Below are positions 1 through 11,449 of a stretch of 64,000 nt of DNA, piece after piece. Source of the DNA: Pseudisothecium myosuroides (lineage: Eukaryota > Streptophyta > Bryopsida > Hypnales > Lembophyllaceae); the NCBI GenBank assembly GCA_951799445.1, contig OX637289.1, positions 2,582,501 through 2,646,500 of the forward strand. Reading direction: 5' to 3'. A program made the translations under genes and the position numbers. Every line of letters starts with the position of its first letter. The stretch's first letter is position 1. The notes beneath the pieces were generated by a model. That model made no database searches. It saw nothing but the letters and a program-made list of their open reading frames with translations, and had not been told where the DNA came from.

Positions 1-83
1 TCCATGCGTTTCCTTAGGGATGAAATGGGGGGAGAGGGGAGACAAAATGGCCTCTGCAAGAGGTTCGTCGAACTACTATAGAC

Positions 84-310
84 TTGACCCCAAAATTGCA
101 TCCTATCTAAAACCTCCTTCATCACTCTGTGTGCATCTCCAAAATCAATATGTACCTATGTGGAAGAAATGATTTTAGAAATCTATTAAAAAAACTTTGA
201 CCCTTTATAACTTTTGCATTTGGTATCCAAATATTACAGTCTTTGGTGTGTTGGAACCTCCTTTTGGCACTTGCTAACAAGAAAATTTGAAAGTTTGTCC
301 AGTTTAATGT
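84..310. repeat. Dispersed ~220-bp repeat, copy 1
   Basis: This segment is an imperfect inverted copy of 5105-5320. It is also related to 29330-29470 and 31730-31880; shared words include 'acatctcca', 'tatgtggaagaaa' and 'cctcctttggca'. No coding potential was seen. It may be the end of a larger mobile element, but no boundary or target duplication was resolved. Confidence 0.6.
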
Positions 311-374
311 TAGCAACTATGCACAGTAGCAAAAAGTGATGGTTTTAGGGATACCCACCTTAGCATTGTATGAA

Positions 375-515
375 GAGGTTTGAAAGCATTTGGAATGTTC
401 CAATTTTGGTGCTCTGAAACCCACCGGCATATTAGTGAACTTGACCGCAAACTCAACGAAGCAAAAGTCCTCCAGCTTGGCAATGGAATTCACAGCGAAA
501 CCGGAGTTGCAGCAG
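375..515. repeat. Low-copy block paralogous to 62607-62745 and 60060-60200
   Basis: Read forward, this block matches the reverse complement of 62607-62745 and the forward sequence at 60060-60200. All three share 'ctctgaaac', 'aactca' and 'gcagcag' landmarks in the same order. It is the host DNA into which the TTAA element at 520-2090 inserted. No open frame of note. Confidence 0.65.
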
Positions 516-519
516 TTAA

Positions 520-2090
520 ACCCTAAATGCCCAAGGCACCCAAATGTGGTGTCGAAGAAACTTTGAACTTAACCCCTAAAGGCCCAAGGTCTTTTTTTTG
601 CCAAAAAACACTGAAAACTGCCATTTCTAGAGCAAAAAGTTAAAAAAAATTAAATTTTTTTTTTTCATATCTAACCGTGGGATCTTACACCTAATTGGTA
701 TGAGAATGTGTGGAAAAAATTTCAGAATTTTTGACCGCACAGATTGCAAGATATCTGCGTTTAAAGTGGAAAAAACAAGTTTTTCAGCACATTGCGGGAC
801 CAGATTTTTTGACTTTAAACATTCTTAACTTAAAATTTTTGCACTACAACGTTTTGAGCTTTAAATCTTTATAGTGGAGAATTGAGTTGAGAGTCTAGGA
901 AAAAAAAAAAATTCAAAAAAACTTAATTATCATTCTTAAAAAAATTGTTAAGTAGAAGTAGGTACAAGATAGAAGGAAAATCTAAAATATTCATATATTT
1001 TAGATGGAATTAAAATGCACTAATTCCAATGGTGAGATTATTCTAGCAAGTAAACTAAACCATTCCAAAAAAACAAATTGAAAAATTACAAAAAATGCAT
1101 TCCGAAATGAATCCTACAAGTTATTTTTTTCAAGAAGATGCTCTAACTGCCCAAAAAACAAGAATGTCCATAACTTCCTCATAATAAATCCAAATGAAAT
1201 GAATCAAAGCTTTCCAGATAGACAAAAATATAATCTATGAGAAAAAAAATATTAAAAAAAAAATTCAAATTTTTGTCCATTTTTTTTTGCTGCCCAGGCT
1301 GCCCCCGTCCCCTATTTTCAGCTTATTTGGTCATAACTTTTTTTTCCGGGCACCGATTGAGAAAAAAATTATATTCCCACAAAGCTTATCAGTTTTACTA
1401 TCTCCAAAAAAAAATTCAAAAAATCAGAACACAATTTCAGCCCGTAGGTACCTGCCCGAAAACGCATTTGTCCCCCGAAGGGACAACAGACTTTTAGGGG
1501 TTAAATAAAACCTTACAAAATTGCTATTTTTAGTAGTTGATAATTTTTAAAGATTCTTTTTGAAGTCTAGTTTTAGCATCAAAAATCCGATTTTGAAAAT
1601 AAATGATTGTGATTTTTCTATTCAAGATTTTGTGCAAGGGTACCCATTGCAATCTTGACTTTCCATAGTGTTGAGGGCTCTTGGAAATGAGCCTTAAATA
1701 CACTAGATCTTGGAGAAAAAATCACACTAAAAATTCATTTAAAAAAATTGTAGAGTAGATTTTGAGAAGACATAAATTGATTGGGGTTATATTTTTTAGG
1801 CCCTTCAACCTCATATTTTTTTGGTCTTGAACTTTTTAGATTTGACATGCAAAAAGAGAGCTCAAAGATTTTCATAGTTTTAACACCCTAATGATCAAAC
1901 ATTATAATCTTTCAATCCTTGAATGATATTGTTGTGTTTTCTTTTCCTATGTGGTCTCTTGTATGTCTAGTTTGAATTTGTACGGAACTTACAATTCAAA
2001 AAAATTGATTCAACTTATCAAAATGTTGACTTCTTGTTCAATTTAGAGCAAATTCCAAGAGGCTCAAAACAAGCCTTGGGCATTTAGGGG
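520..2090. mobile_element. piggyBac-like TIR element (family PBL-B), split by a nested element
   Basis: The element starts ACCCTAAATGCCCAAGG after TTAA (516-519) and ends CCTTGGGCATTTAGGGG before TTTA (2091-2094). Its copy at 61966-62602 is in reverse orientation and retains perfect TTAA on both sides. Without the nested insertion at 573-1500 it is about 640 bp, matching the 637-bp sister copy. It has no transposase and is non-autonomous. The altered first base (C to A) and the TTTA flank show it is old. Assignment to piggyBac rests on the TTAA target and CCC-type termini; Kolobok elements also use TTAA, so the superfamily is inferred. Confidence 0.8.
573..1500. mobile_element. piggyBac-like TIR element (family PBL-A), nested copy
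   Basis: A 928-bp non-autonomous element starting CCCCTAAAGGCCCAAGG and ending CTTTTAGGGG, flanked by TTAA at 569-572 and 1501-1504. It sits inside the older PBL-B element. The uninterrupted sister PBL-B has a single TTAA at the matching place (62550-62553), so the duplication is seen directly. It is close to the copy at 13126-14059 throughout and, in reverse, to 21324-22230. Short frames inside it are not conserved between copies and carry no transposase motif. Confidence 0.85.
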
Positions 2091-2154
2091 TTTATAAGAA
2101 GCTTCCACGAGGGTGGAGATCAATCACGTCATCATGTGAACTAATTAATTAGAA

Positions 2155-2657
2155 GTAGTGTATCCTTTGCCACCGCCAAAATGAAAGTAAAAGTAATTTG
2201 CTAATTTTTAATTTATATAAAAAACTTTGAAATTCAATATCTTTTCTTCCATGAGTTGGAACGCCACGAAACAAAGCCCATGCACCCTTCTTTGCTAAGG
2301 TCTTTCCGACGATACTAAGAATGCAACCAAAGGACCCATGGTCTAGGAGATCTCACTGTAATAAATAAAACAAACAACCTAATTTAAGGTATGGACTAGT
2401 GTGTCCTATGCAATTGCTACAACCAAAATAAAAGTAAAAGTAATTATCTAATTTTCTAGTTCATAAAAACTTCAAACTTCAATAACTTCCCTAATGCAGG
2501 TCCAAACGTCACAAAAACAAAGTCTATGCATCCATCCACTTGTTGAGGGCTTTCCTACGGTCCCAAGAACACCATTGGAAGACTTACGATCTAGGATATC
2601 TTACCGTAGCAATCAAAGCAAACAAAATAAAACAAATAGCCTAACTTAAGGCATGGA
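2155..2657. mobile_element. 503-bp insertion made of two ~245-bp tandem units, 9-bp target duplication
   Basis: Two imperfect direct units (about 2155-2395 and 2396-2657) each run from a 'tagtgt..cctttgcc' start to an 'acttaagg.atgga' end. The pair is flanked by TAATTAGAA at 2146-2154 and 2658-2666. The paralogous locus near 61905-61925 lacks the insertion. A third diverged unit lies at about 7501-7760. No terminal inverted repeat is evident, so the class is unknown; a 9-bp duplication is typical of Mutator-like elements but does not prove it. Confidence 0.6.
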
Positions 2658-2666
2658 TAATTAGAA

Positions 2667-3777
2667 TGGCACTTCTTAAAGTACCCTCAAATTTACAGGT
2701 AATTGCACACCAAGGTATAGACTAGGGCCCCATTTGCGCAAGATAAGGTGACTTATTTTCATGAATGAGGTGAGTATATATAATGTCAACTAGGGACTTT
2801 ATTATTGTATGACAAATAACACATACACCCACCATTGAAGTTGCTATGATCAATTTTTAGTTTTGCGCTTCTTGAAAATAGATTTGTCTACACATCAAGA
2901 ACAAGTTGGGTTCTAATCTATACATCTTTAATTTCTACTAATTCCAAATTTGATGAAAAATTAGCAATAAATAGTTCAATCTTCATTATTTCTATTCCTT
3001 GACTGGAAAAAATTACCCCCCTATCTCCATCACTCAATCAAACATATACTGAAATACTTAACATTTTTGAAAATAGGTTGTATATTGTATGGTATACAAT
3101 CTCATCATGCATTAGATGGGCGTAGCATGTTGAATTTACACTTGTTTTACACTAAAATTGTACTATTTGCACTAAAATCTACACTAGCATATTTATTCTT
3201 TTTTCTACAAATAATTCATGACCATCAAAAAATTCAAGACAAACCTAACCTCACAAATTGTATAAAATAATAAATTGAAAAAAATTGAAAAAATTGAATC
3301 CAAGATTTTGACCTTCAAAGTTGAAAATAAATTTAAAACTAAATCCTAAACTTATATGAACTTGAAAAATATTATTATTTCAATTGTTAAAAACTATATT
3401 AACCCCTAAAAATCTTTGATGTTTAGAAGCCTAAAATTAGTCAACAAAAGTTTTAAAGTTAGTATAAGTTGTCAAATTAATTCAAAGTTTATGTGAATTT
3501 AGGATTAGTTAATTTGTTCAAGTACATCTGTACATCCTTCCAAAATTTTAGAGGAAGTATTCAATTGATTGCAAGTTCAGTGTACCTAAACTTCAGAATA
3601 TATAGGCTTTTCAAGCCCTTTCCAAGCCCTTTCTAAGCAATATAAAGTTTTAGCATTCAACATTTTTTTAGAAAAAAATCAATATATTTTGTTACTTGTA
3701 TGTTTCAGTCCATTTGTTGAAAAATGGGTTGTGAATATATGAAAAGAAATAAAGCAAAATACTTTTATATTCATCTT
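2667..3777. other. AT-rich intergenic DNA
   Basis: Apart from the first ~40 bp, which continue the block paralogous to 61.9 kb, no gene, RNA or repeat boundary could be supported. The longest frame is under 70 codons and shows no recognisable domain. Confidence 0.5.
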
Positions 3778-4345
3778 TTAACCCCTAAAGGACCGACTGG
3801 TACTTGAGCTTGATTTCGGTACCCAAATCCCAAGCCAAATTTATCCCCACTGAGACAGGTCAAAGGTGCAAGCCAAGATTCAACACATGAATCCACAAGT
3901 CCAACAAGTAATCCAACAGTCTATCAATCATATGCAATCAGTATACTGCAATGAACAGATATTTCGTTAAAATGGCAATATTCCACAAACTTGGTACTTT
4001 CAGGTTCAGACCATGTGGTCTGAAATGTAAACCGGTCCTACAGTTTAGACCATGTGGTCTGAAATCTATACCTGTCCTAGAAAATGAATGAAAAAATGCA
4101 GAAAAATATCGCCATTTTAACGAAATATCCGTTAATGCTGCAACTGAAACTGGCATATATATACGTCGATCTTGCTTGCGAGTTCACCCAAATTATGCTT
4201 TTTGATAATAGTCGAAGCTACTGTAGAAGCAAGTTAGAGAATAAGTGCCGGCTCCTCGATCAGGGGTGATCGATTACTCACATGCACCCGCCCGGCCACA
4301 ATCAATTAAGTTATGCATCGTTCACATGCAGTTGAATCCTCTGGT
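3778..4345. repeat. Block paralogous (inverted) to 61280-61765
   Basis: It begins with a solo PBL terminus (TTAACCCCTAAAGG, 3778-3791) and then matches the reverse complement of 61280-61765: 'cacttgagcttgatttcggtaccc' in parts, 'ggtcaaagg', 'acatgaatccaca' and 'gtcgatcttgctt' occur in order. The small element at 3959-4128 is absent from the sister block, while the sister block carries its own copy elsewhere (61330-61504). Confidence 0.65.
3959..4128. mobile_element. 170-bp MITE with internal GACC..GGTC palindromes, copy 1
   Basis: The terminal inverted repeats are ATATTTCGTTAAAATGGC at the left and its complement at the right. Two internal palindromic words read CAGACC-ATGT-GGTCTG (4007-4022) and TAGACC-ATGT-GGTCTG (4046-4061). 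The paralogous block near 61.6 kb lacks it, showing that it inserted as a unit. The exact target duplication could not be resolved. Relatives lie at 37641-37750, 40633-40821, 49519-49628, 46448-46636 and 61330-61504. Confidence 0.7.
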
Positions 4346-5104
4346 TCCAGAGGGGCACCTAGAAATTGATATAAGTGCCTCTCTCTCGTGTCGTTTTTCC
4401 CATTTAAACGAATTTGAAGTTTAAACTGGATGGTCCAGCTTGCCAATTGGAGAATCTACAATACACAAGTTAGGCAGCAGGAATTGGAATTCCACGGTAA
4501 ACCCTAAACCGATTTCTCCAAAATGTAGAATTTGGAGAGCAAGTTCCGCGATCCGGCCTCAGCTATGATCGATGTTTTGGTAACTTATCGTAGTTGATAC
4601 TGTAGTGCTGAGTACCTAGAGTTCTATGAGAAGACAGTTTGCCAAATTCGAAGCAGCGAAACTACCAGTCGACAGCTTGCATTTGGTGGACTTCTGGAAG
4701 TACAGTACAGGTTATAATATCATTCTTGTCAAATAAACTATTTGAAACTGGAGCATTTGAAGCGTTTGAATTCGGGTTTCACTTGAGGCACTTTGTGTCT
4801 GTTCTGATATGAATGATGTGTATCACACAATCTATACCTAGAAAAAGAGTTTGGCATCACAACCCCAGACTGAAGCTAGCTTTGCACTTCAAATATCTCA
4901 ATTACATAAAATTACAAGGAGAATTTTCTTAGGTTTATGCTAACAAATGTAACTAAAGACATTCTTAAGTTAAATTTTATTAAATAAATTTTTTCTAGTC
5001 ATTAATTATCTTATTTTAGTATCAAATTCACTATATTTTGTCATTAGTCAAAGGTAGGCACCTCCAAAACGCCACCTTTTGCTATTGTGCCTGTTTACTA
5101 TTAT
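4346..5104. other. Intergenic, no gene recognised
   Basis: The stretch 4346-4860 has a more even base composition than its surroundings, suggesting old unique or genic DNA. No open frame, splice structure or RNA gene could be supported. Confidence 0.4.
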
Positions 5105-5320
5105 TAGATTAATCAAAATTGCATATTTTCTTGTTGGCAAGTGAAAGGAGGTTCTCATACACCTAAGAACTTAACGTGGCATTTGGATACCGTATACAAA
5201 AGTTATGAAGGGTCAAAGTTTTTTTGGGTAGAGGTACTAAAATTGTTTCTTTTATATAGGTATATTTTCATTTTGGAGATGTACAAAGAGTGATGATGGC
5301 GATTTTGGGTCAATGGCACA
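5105..5320. repeat. Dispersed ~220-bp repeat, copy 2 (inverted)
   Basis: Reverse-complement relative of 84-310, roughly 75-80 percent similar by eye. The region from 5321 to 5972 that follows is AT-rich and holds no feature that can be supported. Confidence 0.55.
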
Positions 5321-5972
5321 TTTTGGAGAGCTCACTTTATATGTATCAATCCTCTTCCCTTCAAAATCTCTGGATTTAATATAAAATAAAATAAAGTTAA
5401 AAGTCATTATATCATATTATTTTATAAGATCATTTATTATATATTCTAAATAAAGTCCTAAAAGGCTAAGACCTAAATAGTAAATTTGTTGGTTCTAGGA
5501 TATTTGCATTGAATAAAATTTAATAATTCAATCTTTTAAGAAACATTTTTCTATCAAGAATTTTTCTCACTCTTTCTTTGAAAGAAATTATATTTCTTAA
5601 ATTATTTATGCCAAAGCAAGTACTAGGCAACTAGTACAAAAATTATATTTTAATAGTGTTTGACATTGAATTAGTTTGCATTGTTGGGTCATTGCAAGAA
5701 ACACCTGTATTGGAACATTATCACAAAAGAAGTGCCAAAGCTTTCTTTTGCAATAACTTTTGAAGTATGACTCATATGAAGTTAAAATTTTTATTGGAGA
5801 TGTTTGTCTTGAGTGTAATTATATCTCATATTTTTCAAAAAAATTCAGAAATCATTTTATATTTAAAAATCTTTATCTAATAATTAAAATAATATGTCAC
5901 ATTTTGAGTTTTAGGGGTTTTGACTACTATAGAGTCCCCAAATTTAATGATCTAGGACTGAAATTTCCATGG

Positions 5973-6334
5973 CATTAGTAAAAATGTCAGCCCACTGGAG
6001 GGTTGCTCCAAGTTGACATGCCATGCTATTTCATGCATGGCCTGTCAACTTAGAAAAGTACCCTTGGTGAGCAGTCAGAGTGTATGATTGCCCGCCGGAG
6101 CAGTCAGATTTTGCAGATTTTTTTTTTTTTTAAATTTAAATTTTTTTTTTAGATTAAACAAAAAATTTAATTAATTTTTTACTTGTGAATTTTGGTTCCT
6201 GCACCACTGTCATAGCAGAAACTGCTGCGCGGAAATAGGGCAAAAAACATTTTTTCAGCCCCGAAAAACACTATTTCAGGGTCCTTCGGAAGGCTATGGA
6301 GCAGCCCTCCGGAGGCCTGAAAATTTCTCTAATG
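5973..6334. mobile_element. ~362-bp TIR element (CATTAG..CTAATG), copy 1
   Basis: The element runs from CATTAGTAAAAATGTCAG to TTTCTCTAATG and is the inverted relative of 29891-30243. Both copies share GC-rich subterminal parts with 'ggagggttgctcc' and 'gccctccgga', a central A/T tract, and a conserved 'ccgcgcag..gaaac' core. No coding capacity was found. Flanks carry 'atttccat' on both sides but offset by 1-4 bases, so the target duplication is uncertain. Confidence 0.6.
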
Positions 6335-8588
6335 GTGTATTTCCATAGTAGGAAGTCATGTTTCTACCATGGGGAATTTAAAAATATTTTATTTTATATC
6401 CTCTACGTTCATGCAAATTGTTCTCTTTTGCGTGCTCAATTCTGAACATTAAAACTGGTTTTAAGACCAATCTTTTGGTGAAATCTCTTCACCATGAAGT
6501 CTTCGCCAATTTTTAGTTTCTTTGGAAAAACAGTTCTTATTTTTTACAAATTAAAATGTCCAAGTATCTATTTTTTGGCGATTCAGCACTTTTCTAGTTC
6601 TCCTATTTAAAGAATTTTTTTGGACTTTTCTTTCATTAGGTACCTTCTTCTTACAAGTCTATACATTGGTCTTATTTTTTTATATGTTTTTTAAAATGAT
6701 TTTCTAATTTTATAGTACTCCCCTTCAAAAGATCCAAAATTGCCAAAGTAAAACAAAAATAGCAAGTCTTTCTGTAATGACCCTAGTATTGAGTAAAATC
6801 AAGATATATGTAAAAACAAGAGTTCAATATTTAGGCACAAACTTCTTTTTATTTTCAATAGACAGAGACATTTCATTTGTCATATAAATAAATATGAAAC
6901 AAAAAATTCAAAAGAAGTTAATATATTATTATTATTTTTAAATTCATCAAATTTATTATTATAAAACTTACTATATATTGCAATCCTATAGATGTATTTA
7001 GTTTTCTTTTAAAACTATATCATTTAAGGTAGGAGTCTGTATTTGTGCCACAATTTAGAAGCCCTCCTATCTGTGCCGCTACTATGTATGCTTTATGTAT
7101 AATTTGACTATTTGTACTCTACTTAGTCACATGGCACAAGTAGGGTCTCATACCTTAGTCATATTGAATCCCTTTTGAGAAATGTTTGATATTTTCATTT
7201 GCAGAACACATAATTTTGCACTGATATTGGAAACTGACACGTTGAGGAATTGTACGACAATTATCAATTGAAGAAAACTTAAAGCATTTAGCAAAATAAT
7301 CATTCTAGCATGCCAGGAAAATTGAGGATAAAAATAACAAATAATCATTGAAATAACATGCAAAGTCCATAAAAACTCTAAGATTATGACCTAAGCTTTA
7401 GAAACAATTTAGAGTCCTTGTACAAGTCTACACGAGCATCTGTTTATAGCAAGAAACAACAACTGGATCAATAGCTTCAATAAGTTCAATCAAACACTAC
7501 TGCATGTTGTGCCATTGCCACAACCCGAAAATAAAAAGTAAAAGTCTTTTTTTCTAATTCATAAAAACTTTGAAATTTCATAACTTTCACACACCGTAGG
7601 TCCAAATGCCACGAAGCAAAGTCCATGCACCCTTCCTCAAAGAAAGCTTTCCAATGATACTAAGAACATGACCAGGGGACGCACGGTCTCGAAGATCTCA
7701 ACATAACAAACAATCAAACAGTAAAATAAACAAAACAAACAAATAGACTAACTTAAGGTAAGGTATGTAGAGGCTACAAGGCCTAGTTTTCCATGTGATT
7801 ATATTCATTGCGTATTTCTTTTAACAAATGATTGTAAGGCGGATCATATGTGTTTACAAGTTTTTATGAATTTCCAGATGCTCTAAAACTTTGATAGCCT
7901 CCATACCATAGGCGGGTTTTACCATCTTCTCATTTCGCCACTGACTAAGGTTTTGTGATCATAGGAGATTGGTTTTGTGCTCTTCGCACTTCCTCACTGA
8001 TTGAGTTTTTGTGAGCATTGGAGATTGCTTCGATCTTCTCATGAAAGAGGATTTTCTAAAATTCTTTGCACTTGACCCTAGTTTTTTTATTTGGGTTGGT
8101 AGAGTACTTTGGAAGCTCTAAAATCGACCCTTACAGAACAGTCTTGAGTTGCGTTCACTTGGTTCTTAAGTAAATAATTGTTTGAATCCATCAATATTAG
8201 ATTATTAGATCTGACTCACAACTTGGTGTTTTCCGGAGTTTGGTTCAAGTGATCAAAGAGGTGATCAATACGACGGAATTGCTACATCCTTTTTTCCGTA
8301 ATCTCGTTGTGTGACTTGTTAGTAGGGTTGATAGATAGGGTTGATAGATAGGTTCGCTTCGTCCTAGCATAATCTAATTCTAGATCTCTCATGCCCGGGA
8401 TGCACTTTCAATAAGTTAATTACTTCAGATCCGGTTTAATGCAAGTGACAGTGAAGCTAGTATTATTAGTCAAGCTAGTGTTATTTATTGCTGATCCCAA
8501 GCATACATGAGAACTTACACAAACAGGTAGCGAGAGTAGTTTGCCTTTGCCAAATGTCCTTTACTAAGCGTCGACAGTGGGAGATGGA
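6335..8588. other. Intergenic with repeat remnants
   Basis: About 7501-7760 is a third diverged unit of the 245-bp repeat seen twice at 2155-2657. At 7890-8400 the text is less AT-rich and holds direct words ('gttgatagatagg' twice at 8326-8352; 'gagattg' cassettes at 7968 and 8027). The 'acaacttggtg' at 8219 faintly resembles the end of an LTR followed by a primer-binding site, but no second LTR or gag/pol trace was found. Nothing else can be supported. Confidence 0.35.
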
Positions 8589-8596
8589 TATAAAAG
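8589..8596 (+). promoter_or_regulatory. TATA box of the RING-CH gene
   Basis: TATAAAAG stands 148 bp upstream of the ATG at 8744, at the point where base composition changes from AT-rich repeat to genic. It is the same octamer as upstream of the Elongin A gene (32128-32135). Position and match support a core promoter with transcription starting near 8620-8630; this is inferred. Confidence 0.55.
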
Positions 8597-8743
8597 CTCC
8601 AACCAAGCTCCAGCACTGGCCTTTGCAATTTTCAGTCGTTTAGTTGAGGAAAAGACCAGTGAGGACGCCTGGTTGAGAGACATCAAAACTACCGTTTCGT
8701 TTCGACTTATACTGTAATTGAGTTAAGTAGGTCCTCCTCCGAA

Positions 8744-10198
8744 ATGGGCTCATGCCTGAGCGTGAGGGACAGGGAGGCCGAAGAGCATTGCCAAGGTGGC
8801 ACCCCCACAGCTCTAATCGCAGTTGACGGATGCAGGTATGGCGCTTCTTGCTTACGGAGTTTTTCAATTATTTCTGAGATAATTTTATACCCAGATTCTT
8901 CCGGGACTAATTTTCGGTGTTGCTTTTTGAATTGCAAGGCAGATGTTAATTGCAAAATTCATTCGTTCTGCTTTTCATACAGCCCTCTAGCTTTTGTAGA
9001 AATCGTTGTTGTAAATCCAGTCAGCCCGCCTTTCTTTTGAAAAGTTTGTAACTCCCAATGCTTCAGAACCTACAAAATCACGCAACTGAAGAATGCGAAA
9101 GTAGTACGTTTCTAGTAAGACCAAGTGCATAGGACTTTAAAAAGTAGGATTAATTTGTATACTAGACCTGAGATTTCAGATGAGCCCGGTGCTAGAAAAG
9201 TGTAAATCTCTAAATGATTCATAATTTTAACGAATATGGCGATTGATAATGACTTAACCCGAGTATTAATTAACTTTCATCGAGTTACAAGAAAGTCTTT
9301 AGCCTCGGTCTGATACTCCTGGAAAACCTAGAATATTAGGTTTCTAGAATACGTGATTCACGAAACCTAATAATCCATCCGGTGCATTAATAATTATTTG
9401 ATCGATGTTAAGAAAACAAAAGTAAAATTGAATTGATGATATGGGTGCAGGATCTGTTTCGACAAGCAAATTTCTGCCAACGATCCAGTTGTTCAGTTGG
9501 GCTGCAAATGTTTGGGAGATCTCAGCTGCGCACATCAATCCTGCATTCGGAAATGGTTCCCAGAAAAGAGTGTCAACTCCGGAACTATTGCTTGCGAAAT
9601 TTGCAGGTGAGTTCATGCAGAAGTACTGAACCTCACGCTAGCTAACTTAGCGTCCAGAGTCAATCGAGAATTTGACTTGCAACAAAAGAAAAGCTCTGCA
9701 GCTAGCTAGCTAGCCCTCTTTTAACTAATTATTTCAATTCGAGCTTGGTTTATCTCTATTGTATTAAGTGCACAGTGTCACCACCAGTTGTCTCGATTTC
9801 ATTCTTACAAATCTTCATCCAAATTTTGGCAACATTTTTGAGTTTAAAATCCGATTACGACAAACAAACAAAAATTCTAACCACATGTGTTTTCTTATTG
9901 CAAATGTTGTAACGGTTTGTACTAGTAGTATCAGTGTAATAAGCAAGTTAGAAAACTTTCATGATATATAACTGTATGCAAATCTTTTGTTGTTTATAGG
10001 GCAAAGTTGGGACAAGAGGCAAGATCACTCGTCCATATTGAAATTCGGTCGAAATTGTGTCAATATTTCTTTCAGCGAGGACTTGCCCAGCTCACTCACA
10101 TATTTGGGCGCATCATAATTACTCTATCAAACAGCATGCAAAGCTTGAATGATGTGATTGAGGGACCTGGGAGAGAGTACATGGAGTACATGGACTAG
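8744..10198 (+). CDS. RING-CH (MARCH-type) E3 ubiquitin ligase, three exons
   Basis: The predicted exons are 8744-8835, 9451-9606 and 10000-10198. Introns begin GT (gtatgg, gtgagt) and end AG, both in phase 2, giving 148 residues. A RING-CH zinc finger appears only after splicing: C30-x2-C33, C49-x-C51, H59-x2-C62, C79-x2-C82, with the family's G48/G53 and W66-F67. This C4HC3 order is the signature of MARCH ligases, which transfer ubiquitin from an E2 to membrane-associated substrates. The start MGSCLS has Gly2 and Cys4, an N-myristoylation plus palmitoylation pattern. No transmembrane helix follows, so lipidation may be how it reaches membranes (inference). The C-terminal 65 residues are helical-looking and unassigned. 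A TATA box lies at 8589. The start is the first in-frame ATG of exon 1. Short single-exon frames here are not the gene: the correct frame crosses two introns. Confidence 0.86.
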
Positions 10199-11449
10199 AT
10201 GATTTTCATCCGTCTTTTTAATTGTCTCCTCTTTGTAGGCCTGAGTTCATTATTAGTATGGCCTTTGGTGGACTTTGGTGTGGGGTATTTAACAAACAAA
10301 CTTTCTGCATTCATACCAACTCCAGAAAGGGACTTGAGCTTTTTCTTTGTTCATCATCTAGATGTCATTCTCCTCAAGCCTCTAGTACAGTGTTTTTTAA
10401 GGCAATGAAATGCCCAATTTCCTCTTAAAAAAATGGGCAGCTTCAAGTCTATAGGATTAAAAGAGGGTAAATGTGTTAAAAAAAAATGCTAGACTGTAAT
10501 GGTGGCTCTATACACTGTTGCCCAATGTTTTCTAAACCTCATTTCATCCATCGTGCAAAGCTAGCACATACAAAAATTACATAAGGTAGCAACACCCATA
10601 AGTGTGAGTGTACCCTGACACCAACTCTCGCACCAACTGTAGAGTTCCCTTAAAGTGCTCCCAAAAGTTCCTTGAAATCGTGTCCATGCTTAATTGTGGT
10701 TGGTGGTCTTTGATTTTTTAAGATTTTGGTGCTAGAATCGAGGCAGATTTATTAGAGTGCAGTATAGGGTGCCCTAGGGTGCTATGGGAAATTCTACTTT
10801 GAAAATTTGTAGAAATTAGATGCCTTATCCAAAAATTCTATTTTTTTTTTGAAAATTCATGATTTTCAATTGCTAACATTGAAAAAAATATTTTTTTAGA
10901 AAAATTTGCCTCCAACTATGTTGAATTGTTTAATTTGACGGTTATGGGTGCTCCTACTTTACTCAAAATTGCATACTCAAAATTGGCCTCCTTCAATTCA
11001 TACCCCCAAATGAAAGAGCCATGAAACTCAGAAGCTTTTTGAAAGAAAGGCCACATAACCATTTGCCCAAAAACCAAACAAAACATTGCTCTAGTAGACT
11101 CCAATACCCTCATTGAAAGGACTCTAGATTTGTTTTTCCCAAAACAATCAAGATTGAGGTCATGTGATGTTAGTGGATTTTTTCATACAAAATAATTTAG
11201 AATCCATTATTACTGAAACTCCAAAACTAGGTTCAATATTCTTTGCCAAATTATATCTATTTAATCTACCAAAAACTAAGAAAGGTTTGCTAATATTTTG
11301 CAATATTCAGTTTTTGTCCATTTAAAAAAATTGTAGAAATTTTGGCATCCATTTTAAAAATTAATTTTTGCCAAACTTAACTACTAGACTTAATATATCT
11401 TAAATTTACACTTGAAAAGAAGTTTTAGTAACAACAAAAGCAAATTTTT
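10199..11449. other. 3' flank of the RING-CH gene and AT-rich intergenic DNA
   Basis: No second gene was seen. The first ~200 bp keep a genic composition and may be 3' UTR. From about 10800 the sequence turns to A/T tracts. Confidence 0.4.

Noticed and set aside
7890..8240. LTR retrotransposon end with a primer-binding site
   Set aside because: Only a faint 'acaacttggtg' resemblance; no second LTR and no gag or pol trace within the window.
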